DNA of 19,719 bases from JAAAOZ01 sp964496595. GTDB lineage: Bacteria; Chloroflexota; Anaerolineae; B4-G1; SLSP01. A program made the translations under genes and the position numbers. The stretch lies in the NCBI GenBank assembly GCA_964496595.1, contig CAZCAI010000090.1, forward strand, positions 1-19,719, given 5' to 3'. The notes under the pieces are model-generated. The model was not told where the DNA came from and made no database searches. It was given only the letters and a program-made list of their open reading frames with translations. Below are positions 14,001 through 19,719 of this stretch, in pieces. Position 1 is the first letter of the stretch; every line of letters starts with the position of its first letter.

Positions 14001-16004
14001 CAAATCTCCGTGCCGGTCGCCATCTACAACTATCTGCCAGAACCCCAAACATTGCAATTGGAGGTGGAACAGGCGCGCTGGTTCGAGTTGTTGAGCGCTC
14101 CCGGTCGCGAAATCGAAATCGCGCCGAACGATATGACTATCGCCTACTTCCCCCTCCGCGTGTTGAATTTTGGCCGCCAGCCCTTCCAGGTGACGGCGTG
14201 GGGCAGCGCGATGTCCGACGCCATCCGAGAAGAGGTGTACGTGATCCCCAACGGCGATGAGCGGAGCTTGACCCGGGCCGGCCTGGTGATGAGCGCCGCC
14301 GCGCTGACCACAGCCACGTCACTGAGCGAGACGCTGACGCTGCCGGAAACCATCATCCCCGGCACACAGGCGCTGACGGTCAAGCTCACGCCGGGCGTCA
14401 GCAACCACCTCGTCGAGAGCCTGGACACGCTCCAGAACCGGCCCACCGGCAGCCTCGAGCCGACGGCTTCCGCCGCCTACCCCGGCGTGCTGCTGCTGGA
14501 CTATCTCCAGGCGACGGGCCAGAGCGCGCCGGAGGCGTACACCACAGCGAAGGCCCAAGTCAATAGCGGCTATCAGCGACTCATCACCTTCGAGACGCCG
14601 GGCGATCCGGGCGGCTTTAGCCGCTTCGGCCAGGCGCCCGCCGACCCGCTGCTCACGGCCTACAGCTTGCAAACGTTCAGCGCTATGCAGCGCGTCCATC
14701 CCGTGGATCCGGCGCTGGTGAATCGATCGGCCGCGTGGCTCTTCGAGCAGCAGCGCGCGGATGGCTCGTGGGCAAACACGGCCGACCTCAGCGCGACGGA
14801 GCGCCTGCCGGCGACGGCCTTCGTGCTCTGGGGATTGGCGGACGCAGGGTATGCGGCGGAGGCGCGCGCGCAGCAGGCGGCGGATTTCCTGCGAGAGGCC
14901 GCAACGGGAAGCGAGGAGGAAATCCCCGGCTACACGCTCGCGCTCGTCGCCAATGCGCTCGTCGCGATGGATACCGCCGACGAAGGCCGGGTCACACCCG
15001 CGACCTGGGGGATATTGCAACACTTAGCAGGAATCGCGGAGCTGCCAGCGGAGGGAAACGGCGACACAGCCTATTGGGAAAGCGAGCGCGCGACCTACCT
15101 GGGCGGCACAGGGGCGAGCGCCGATGTAGAGACCACGGCGCTGGCGGCCCTGGCCCTCTTCCGGGCCGAACGTCACGTAGAGTTGGCGAACGCTGCTGTG
15201 AGGATGCTGCTCCAAAACAAGGATAGCTTCGGCGCGTGGCACACCACCTCGGCCACAGCGCTGGCGCTCAAGGCATTGCGGGCGAGCGTCGAGACCAACG
15301 CAGATAGCGCGGAGAGCGCAGCGCCGGTCACAGTCAATGTGACGCTGAATGAGAACGAGATCCAATCGGCGACCCTCGCGCTGGCGTCCCTCGATACTCA
15401 GCCCCCTCTCGCCTTCGAGGAGGCGCTGTTGGGCGCGGAGAACACGGTGGATATTCAAATAGATGAGCCGGGCGCGACCCATTTTGTGTACCAAATCGTG
15501 GGCCGATATTACCTCCCGTGGGACGCAATCGCCGTCGAGGCGACGACGCCGGAGGCGATCCTGCTCAACGTCACCTATGACCGCCCGGAGTTGGCCATCG
15601 GTGAGACCGTGGAGGTCGCAGTGACCGCGCTGTTGAATCCGGCGCTGACGCCTGCGGAGGCAACGCACTGGACGGCGGACTCGGCCATCATCGAATTGGG
15701 CATCCCGCCCGGCTTTGAGGTCCGGCGCGAGGATCTGGGGCGCATCGTTTCGCGCTTTGACCCCGCGCCGGACAATCCCGCCGCCGCGCGCGTCGAGCGC
15801 TGCGAGCTAGCCGAGGGCCGGATCATCCTTTACGTGACCAACCTCACCTCGCGAGATCCGCTCACCTTCACCTACCGCCTGCGCGCCACATTCCCCGTCG
15901 TCGCGCAGACGCCGGCCAGCATCGCCTACGACGCCTACAACCCCGATGTGATGGGCAAATCCCCGCCGCAGACGCTGACGGTACTCCCCGCAGCGAGCGA
16001 TTGA
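11025..16004 (+). CDS. Alpha-2-macroglobulin-like protein with embedded membrane bundle
   Basis: This 1659-residue protein belongs to the bacterial alpha-2-macroglobulin family, whose members trap proteases in the periplasm or at the cell surface. Visible parts: an N-terminal anchor (about 6-28); repeated MG beta domains with the YxPGD/E motif (SRYQPGDMIHIRTLAL near 145, FYRPGERVVGTL near 260, YRVGDTMRLTIL near 470, AYRPGDTATLHLHV near 570); about six hydrophobic helices (700-869); a Pro/Ala/Ser/Thr linker (870-913); the A2M domain (WLPNAVTNESG, DSITTWRVAAL, from about 914); an alpha-helical thioester-type domain (about 1120-1420); and a C-terminal receptor-binding-like beta domain. Where active relatives have PYGCxEQ this one has PTGSLEP (Ser1143, Pro1146), so no thioester can form. 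With the anchor N-in and six helices, both large halves would lie outside. A stop codon just upstream fixes the start; the ribosome-binding site is poor. Confidence 0.9.
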   Translation: MTRRTWLILITCGLAVMGGLFGLTRYYINLPDHLAQQETIVLGQQRLIPGAQAVLRVVVRDSRDATPLSNATVSVLMHPPDNDRAIPLFNGRTDADGNIDVTFTVPENAAPEQILLIETRSELGADTLEHPVTVQPDYRIHLTTDKSRYQPGDMIHIRTLALSAFERRPAAEQRMRITVTDARGNIVFRQRRTASQYGVAAADFQLADAVNSGPYRVTAALDETVAQKTITILAADAQPTSPSAALSTFDITMTTERDFYRPGERVVGTLHADYPFGKPVANGAVRMIGAAEPLISESPAALQLAGQTDASGNFDFAFDLPAAETLMGLAPDHSQFYIEAHVSDTAPHTQTHRLSLSLAEQALIIEAMPESGQFHPGVENILYVLTSRPDGAPIPANLTVRIAADEMFTTKTDPYGLAEIRFTPQTPNLNLIIEAETPEGATARRAFDFTGAATEEAATEESVLLRPDAPLYRVGDTMRLTILASEPTGVVYLDIVREGQAATPAWNSRAVPIVNGQAEMNIDLPADLFGILHLHAYKILRSGDTVHDTRRVVVEARHDLNVALTPGAGAYRPGDTATLHLHVTDAEGAGLPTELGIAVIAETNFTAAEYHPEFAELTFLLGEDLLSPRYQLDGLGLPDMIGAAPADAPALRKAQAGVATASLAAGAPAPAPFTLRVDTHAEAMARARARQTESLASISQALTALLLLTPVIILAVNGVAMWRTASAPRQFWRRMGLAGGAVLVIHLALTSLPATPAVADGALALLTLCGGSGFIAALIFAVREQDRALVLTLGLILCCGFIAGDLPVISRHISDGAAITWITPMALALLSTSLLLRAVDFIFAHKLRRATALIAVTLFLLIGAPALINQSSAAWRPAAAPHSTAPSPTAATETAESKALPSPGQTASERDAPRLSSWPPATDTLLWLPNAVTNESGALQVDFPVADSITTWRVAALASAQDGRLGSATSELRVFQDFFIHVDLPPALTVGDQISVPVAIYNYLPEPQTLQLEVEQARWFELLSAPGREIEIAPNDMTIAYFPLRVLNFGRQPFQVTAWGSAMSDAIREEVYVIPNGDERSLTRAGLVMSAAALTTATSLSETLTLPETIIPGTQALTVKLTPGVSNHLVESLDTLQNRPTGSLEPTASAAYPGVLLLDYLQATGQSAPEAYTTAKAQVNSGYQRLITFETPGDPGGFSRFGQAPADPLLTAYSLQTFSAMQRVHPVDPALVNRSAAWLFEQQRADGSWANTADLSATERLPATAFVLWGLADAGYAAEARAQQAADFLREAATGSEEEIPGYTLALVANALVAMDTADEGRVTPATWGILQHLAGIAELPAEGNGDTAYWESERATYLGGTGASADVETTALAALALFRAERHVELANAAVRMLLQNKDSFGAWHTTSATALALKALRASVETNADSAESAAPVTVNVTLNENEIQSATLALASLDTQPPLAFEEALLGAENTVDIQIDEPGATHFVYQIVGRYYLPWDAIAVEATTPEAILLNVTYDRPELAIGETVEVAVTALLNPALTPAEATHWTADSAIIELGIPPGFEVRREDLGRIVSRFDPAPDNPAAARVERCELAEGRIILYVTNLTSRDPLTFTYRLRATFPVVAQTPASIAYDAYNPDVMGKSPPQTLTVLPAASD
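13077..13093. repeat. (GC)8 dinucleotide run inside the macroglobulin gene
   Basis: Seventeen alternating G and C bases encode Ala-Arg repeats just before the first internal membrane helix. Gain or loss of a unit would shift the reading frame. Confidence 0.8.
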
Positions 16005-16011
16005 CGAGCCG

Positions 16012-16073
16012 CAAAGCAAGCAAAACAGCAAAGCGACAAAACATCAAAGCGGCAAAGCAACAAATCAGCAAAC
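16012..16073. repeat. Degenerate tandem repeat, 8-bp period
   Basis: CAAA begins at 16012, 16021, 16029, 16037, 16045, 16053, 16061 and 16069, so seven successive units keep exactly 8-bp spacing after one 9-bp step. The other four bases vary, mostly A, G and C. It starts 7 bp after the macroglobulin stop codon. Confidence 0.8.
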
Positions 16074-16215
16074 TATTCATAGGGCATAAAAACCTCTGGT
16101 ATCTGTTTAGTTGCGTGAGTGGATGTTCCAAAGACCTCAAAAAAGCTCTCCTCCCCATCCCCGGGGACGTTTCAAGAGTACCTTTTGCACCCCTTTGTAT
16201 TTTCTTTGTGAGACT

Positions 16216-16237
16216 TTAGATTTGAACCGAAATCTAA
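16216..16237. repeat. AT-rich perfect hairpin TTAGATTT/AAATCTAA
   Basis: An 8-bp perfect stem surrounds the loop GAACCG. A T-poor tail (TCTGCTTATATCT) follows, so it would be a weak terminator at best for the macroglobulin gene. Confidence 0.5.
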
Positions 16238-16262
16238 TCTGCTTATATCTGCTCTATCTGCT
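16237..16262. repeat. Three ATCTGCT direct repeats
   Basis: ATCTGCT occurs at 16237-16243, 16247-16253 and 16256-16262, spaced 10 and 9 bp apart. It directly abuts the AT-rich hairpin. Confidence 0.7.
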
Positions 16263-16436
16263 GATTAAGAGTGGGCTTGGAAAGAGTGTCCGGTAGATAG
16301 TTTGTTTCTCGCTCATTAGCGCGCTGCCTCGTGTATCTTAGATGTCTCGGAGTATCTCCGTTTCCCTCCCCCCCAACCACTATGAGTCTTTGGGATCTTA
16401 CCCAATACGCCACTATTATTACTCACATTTTAACCG

Positions 16437-16442
16437 TATAAT
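16437..16442 (+). promoter_or_regulatory. -10 box TATAAT of the two-component operon
   Basis: A perfect TATAAT lies 46 bp before the response-regulator ATG. The -35 region (TATTAT, 16414-16419, 17 bp upstream) is poor, which may mean an activator is needed. Confidence 0.55.
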
Positions 16443-16488
16443 AGCGGTTGCAGTTGAATACCCAATCAACTAAAATGGAGGCGCGTGC

Positions 16489-17265
16489 ATGCATCAACCA
16501 TTGAAGGTATTGCTGGTAGAAGATGATTGGTCGGTTCGTAACGCCGTGCGCGATTATTTAATCAAGCACAAGATGTCCGTTTTCGAAGCGGATTGTCTGG
16601 AAACGGCGCTGACGGAAGCCGAGGCTGTGAAACCAGAGGTCGCGGTCATTGACATTGTTCTTCCGGCCTGCCCTGATGCGCGGGCCGATTTCGATCAGCA
16701 CATCGGCATCGAGGTCGCCCGAAAATTGCGCGAGCGCTTGCCGCGTCTGGGCATCGTCTTTCTGTCGGCCTACATAGACCGTGGGCCAGAGGTGGTGCAG
16801 TTGTTTATGGAAGGGCACGACCGGATCGTGTATCTGCTCAAAGGCTCGAAGCCACAGGAGTTGTTGGCGGCCATCCACGATGTCGCCGGTGGGTTGTCCG
16901 CGCTCAGGATTGCGCCTGGCGTGCAGATGAATCAGCAGACTGTGTTAAGTCAGGCGTTGGAAGCCCTGACGGAGGGTGAAAGGACGCGCGCGATGATGGC
17001 CTTGGAACACATGGAGACGTTGTCCGAACCGGAACGGCGGGTCTTCGATGCGGTCGGAAAATGCCAGACCCACCGGAGCGCGGCGCAGGAGTTGGCGTTA
17101 AGCACCCGGACGATTGGCAGCCACATCAACACCATCTATGATAAGCTGCATCTGCGCGAGGCCCCGCCGGGTATGAATCTGGCGGCGCTGCTGGCAAAAA
17201 TCCATCTATTGTATCAGCTCCGGCACATCGCAACGTCCAAAGCCCATCCTACCCGTAATGCATGA
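16489..17265 (+). CDS. Response regulator, NarL/LuxR-like HTH
   Basis: This is a 258-residue two-component response regulator. The receiver domain has the acidic pair at Asp12-Asp13 (LVEDDW), the phosphorylatable Asp55 (VIDIVLP), Ser93 in FLSAY and Lys118 in LLKGS, so it should be functional. An insertion after Asp55 (CPDARADFDQH) is longer than usual. The C-terminal part (about 178-235, LSEPERRVFDAVG...STRTIGSHINTIYDKLHL) has the layout of a LuxR-type helix-turn-helix but is divergent in sequence. A helical linker (about 145-175) joins them. A GGAGG site lies 7 bp before the ATG. Its stop overlaps the kinase start by 4 bp (ATGA), so the two are translated together and should form a cognate pair. 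The target genes are unknown. Confidence 0.92.
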   Translation: MHQPLKVLLVEDDWSVRNAVRDYLIKHKMSVFEADCLETALTEAEAVKPEVAVIDIVLPACPDARADFDQHIGIEVARKLRERLPRLGIVFLSAYIDRGPEVVQLFMEGHDRIVYLLKGSKPQELLAAIHDVAGGLSALRIAPGVQMNQQTVLSQALEALTEGERTRAMMALEHMETLSEPERRVFDAVGKCQTHRSAAQELALSTRTIGSHINTIYDKLHLREAPPGMNLAALLAKIHLLYQLRHIATSKAHPTRNA

Positions 17266-19719
17266 TGGCGATGGATACGGCTTCACCCGATGGTCTCTCA
17301 TTGCCCTTGCGCCTTTTGCGACGCGCGTTGCCGGTTCTGATGCTGGTGATGCTGGCCGGCGGACTGCTGGGAGGCGCGCGCCTGATCCCGGCATTGGGCC
17401 AGCCATTCCCCGGCGTCACATTGATGTGGCGCAAGGAACTCAAGCTCCTGGTCGTCAGTTGGGCCACGCCCCCGCATTGGCCCGGTCTCGATCCCGGACG
17501 GTTGCGGGTCAATGACCGCGTGCTCTGCATCGATGGCTATCACCCTAGCCCGGATTCCGTGGTCTACGGCCTGGATCCGCGTTACGCCGAGGCGCTATGT
17601 CCTCGGGGCGGCAAAACTTACTTCGAGGTATTTCGCGCGCGCTTCGAGGCGGATACTCCGGCCGCGGTGACGTTTCGCGTCGACCGAGATGGCGAGATCA
17701 TCACCGTCCCCGATGTCCCGCTAAGCACCTTCGATCTGGTCAGTCTGGCCGAGGTGTTCCTGCCGAACTTTTTGTTGGGGATGGGCCTGCTAATCGTGGG
17801 ACTGGTGGTTTACCGCGCCAATCCGAGGGTGGAGATCAACCTCATCTTCACTTTGTTCGTCGCCATCCTTGCGGGATTGGTGATGCAAGAGAGTTGCAGC
17901 GCGCGTTTCTGCGCCCAGCTTGCCGATATGCGGTTAGTGGTATTGGCAACCACCGTGCCCTGGACGCCGCTGCTTGGAGCGGCGCTGTTTCACCTGATGA
18001 GCCTGTTCACCGACCGCCCCCCGCTGCTGGCGCTGGCCCGGTGGATTCGCCGCCCGTATTATGGGCTGTCTGGCCTGTTTTCCCTCTTGGGAATCTTTGT
18101 CTACACGTTGCACGACCATCCGGTCACAATTATATTTGATTGGCCCTTTAGCCGCTTCGTGGCGGTCAGCATCTTGCTCTCCGCGTTCTGGAGCATCGTC
18201 ACGCTGCTGTGGACGTGGCGCGCGACGCCCTCCCGGCGCCTGCGCCGTCAGACGGGCTTGATTCTGGCGGGGATGGCGATGACGGCGCCGGTGCTCCTTG
18301 CGTATGGCGCGGCGCTTTTTCTCGACATCGCCTATGGCTACATCAACTACGCGCCCTATCTGGGCCTGGGCGTGCTCGGCGTGATCGCTTACGCGATTTT
18401 GCGCTATCAACTCTTCGCCGCGCGAGCCAGCATCCTGACCGCATTGCTCATCGCGATTGGGTGCATTCTGATGGCGAATCTGGTCTACCTGCTTGTGGGG
18501 CAGATCACGGGCTTCTTGCCGATTTTGGCGGCGGCGCTGCTCACCGGCCTGGCTTTGGAAGCGCGACAGGGGCCGACGGCTTTCTTCAATCGCCTGCTGC
18601 GCCGGGAAATGTTGCATTACCACGTCATCGCCCGCTTTGGCCGGCGCGTCGGTAGCTTGCAACACATCGAATCGCTGGTGCAGGCCGCCCGGCGCGCGTT
18701 CCAGGAAGACCTGGAGATCGAATATGTTCACGTCTGGCTGCTGGACTTGGAACGGCGCACCCTCACGCGCTACGACGCGGGCGCGCGCGTCAGCGCCCTG
18801 TCCATCTCGCCGAAGTTCATAGCGCAGTTGAGCGTCCAGCCCGCGCCGATTCACGCCGCTGCGCCGGAGGCCCCCGGCTATCACGACGTGTTGGATACCG
18901 CGCCATCGCAGCCGGTGGCTGTGTGGGCGCCTCTGATGGAGCGAGGGCAGGCGGTGGGCGTGCTGGGACTGGGGCCGCGCTGGACGGGCGAGGTTTACGA
19001 CGCGCAAGACCTGGAACTCATCGGCATTCTGGCCCGGCAGATGGCGCTCTCGATTCTGAACACGCGCCAATGGGCGCGCATCCAGCAGATGTCCCACGCG
19101 CTCGCGCAGGCCGAAGAAAATGAGCGGCGCAAGATCGCCCGCGAGCTGCACGACACGGTCTTGCAGTTTCTGCTGGTGTTGACCTACGGATTGGACGGCT
19201 TGAAGGAGCAGTGTGTGGCATCGGCAGACGAGATCGAAGAGTGGCAGGATCGCATCAGCGCGGAAGCCGCCCAATTGCGCGATCTGTTGAGCTACCTGCG
19301 CGCGCCGGAGATGCTGGTGCAGCGCGGGTTGGCGGCAGCCCTGGAAACGTGGATAGCTCAAGCGCGTCAGGACTCGGCGATGCGCATCCAGACCGACCTG
19401 TCGCCTGCAGTCGAGGCGGCGTTATCCGTCGAGGCCAAAGTCGCTGTCTACCGGGTGTTCCGGGAGGCCATCCGCAACGCGCTGAAACACTCGCGGGGCA
19501 GTTGTGTCGCCGTCCAATGGCAACGGGAGGGCGAATGGGTGCAGTTCTCGATCCAGGATGACGGCGCCGGCTTCGATGTGGCGCAAGCTCTGCAGGCAGG
19601 CGGGCGCGGCTACAGCAGTTTACAGGACGTGCGGATTTACGTGGAGAACGTGGGCGGGTGGTGCGACATCCGCTCGGCGCCGGGAGAAGGGACGGTGGTC
19701 AGCGGCGCGGTTCCGGCGC
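17262..19719 (+). CDS. NarL-type sensor histidine kinase, 3' end outside window
   Basis: This reading frame stays open for 819 codons and leaves the window without a stop. From the N-terminus: a membrane helix (about 20-38); an extracytoplasmic PDZ-like domain (about 45-145, with GLDPGRLRVNDRVLCIDGY); roughly nine further membrane helices (about 165-440); a GAF-like domain (about 450-605, ending in ELIGILARQMALSI); and a HisKA_3 dimerisation segment, ERRKIARELHDTVLQF, with His630 as the likely phosphorylation site. The ATPase domain has an N-box REAIRNALKHS (Asn739) and a G1 box DDGAGF (766-771). It is probably near its end, since G2-like GGRGYSSLQD has been passed. The ATG at 17262 overlaps the response-regulator stop; 17265 and 17271 are alternatives. 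The signal sensed is unknown. Confidence 0.92.
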   Translation, partial: MMAMDTASPDGLSLPLRLLRRALPVLMLVMLAGGLLGGARLIPALGQPFPGVTLMWRKELKLLVVSWATPPHWPGLDPGRLRVNDRVLCIDGYHPSPDSVVYGLDPRYAEALCPRGGKTYFEVFRARFEADTPAAVTFRVDRDGEIITVPDVPLSTFDLVSLAEVFLPNFLLGMGLLIVGLVVYRANPRVEINLIFTLFVAILAGLVMQESCSARFCAQLADMRLVVLATTVPWTPLLGAALFHLMSLFTDRPPLLALARWIRRPYYGLSGLFSLLGIFVYTLHDHPVTIIFDWPFSRFVAVSILLSAFWSIVTLLWTWRATPSRRLRRQTGLILAGMAMTAPVLLAYGAALFLDIAYGYINYAPYLGLGVLGVIAYAILRYQLFAARASILTALLIAIGCILMANLVYLLVGQITGFLPILAAALLTGLALEARQGPTAFFNRLLRREMLHYHVIARFGRRVGSLQHIESLVQAARRAFQEDLEIEYVHVWLLDLERRTLTRYDAGARVSALSISPKFIAQLSVQPAPIHAAAPEAPGYHDVLDTAPSQPVAVWAPLMERGQAVGVLGLGPRWTGEVYDAQDLELIGILARQMALSILNTRQWARIQQMSHALAQAEENERRKIARELHDTVLQFLLVLTYGLDGLKEQCVASADEIEEWQDRISAEAAQLRDLLSYLRAPEMLVQRGLAAALETWIAQARQDSAMRIQTDLSPAVEAALSVEAKVAVYRVFREAIRNALKHSRGSCVAVQWQREGEWVQFSIQDDGAGFDVAQALQAGGRGYSSLQDVRIYVENVGGWCDIRSAPGEGTVVSGAVPA

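Larger units (their letters stand above)
16005..16488. other. 484-bp intergenic region before the two-component genes
   Basis: This stretch has no convincing gene and is less GC-rich than its flanks. It holds an 8-bp-period repeat (16012-16073), an 8-bp hairpin (16216-16237), three ATCTGCT repeats (16237-16262) and the -10 box of the response-regulator gene (16437-16442). I saw nothing clear between 16074 and 16215 or between 16263 and 16410. Confidence 0.6.

Noticed and set aside
16452..16471. AGTTGA/TCAACT inverted repeat in the response-regulator leader
   Set aside because: The 6-bp stem with an 8-base loop is short enough to occur by chance, and there is no further support for an operator.
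17934..19361. 475-codon open frame antisense to the histidine kinase
   Set aside because: The composition is dominated by Arg, Gln and His, as in a reverse-strand shadow; the plus strand has continuous kinase domains.

Overview
The window looks like chromosomal DNA of a GC-rich bacterium, most likely a member of the Chloroflexota. That placement is an inference from the gene set: an ffh-rpsP-khpA-rimM block followed by dprA, a small DUF5679-type zinc ribbon protein, a penicillin-binding protein with C-terminal Ig-like domains, and a membrane-anchored alpha-2-macroglobulin-like protein. There is no rRNA, tRNA or CRISPR array, and no plasmid or phage gene. Coding density is high, and most genes have clear Shine-Dalgarno sequences.

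Bases 1-6400, minus strand. A housekeeping cluster reads leftwards from a sigma70-type promoter at about 6372-6399: ffh (SRP54), rpsP (S16 with a roughly 100-residue acidic tail), khpA (KH protein), rimM, dprA, an HDIG-motif protein and manC. A weak terminator-like hairpin follows manC. A separate consensus promoter (TTGACA-17-TATGAT) then drives a DUF5679-type gene that runs off the left edge. A perfect 14-bp inverted repeat places the rimM Shine-Dalgarno in a stem and its start codon in the loop.

Bases 6400-6820. This divergent intergenic region holds a 238-bp non-coding element with 25-bp imperfect terminal inverted repeats and 9-bp flanking direct repeats. It looks like a MITE and carries several internal hairpins.

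Bases 6821-16004, plus strand. A class A penicillin-binding protein ends at a strong intrinsic terminator. It is followed by a radical-SAM activase of the anaerobic ribonucleotide reductase-activating type and then by a 1659-residue alpha-2-macroglobulin-like protein. In that protein both thioester residues are replaced, and about six transmembrane helices sit where other family members carry the bait region. A peptidoglycan synthase near an alpha-2-macroglobulin recalls the PBP1C/alpha-2-macroglobulin pairing of other bacteria and suggests a cell-envelope role.

Bases 16005-19719. A 484-bp intergenic stretch contains an 8-bp-period degenerate repeat, an AT-rich hairpin and a promoter. It precedes a two-component system: a receiver-HTH response regulator overlapping by 4 bp a large histidine kinase (PDZ-like external domain, about ten membrane helices, GAF-like, HisKA_3 and ATPase domains) that is cut by the right edge. 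Short degenerate tandem repeats recur in several gaps between genes.
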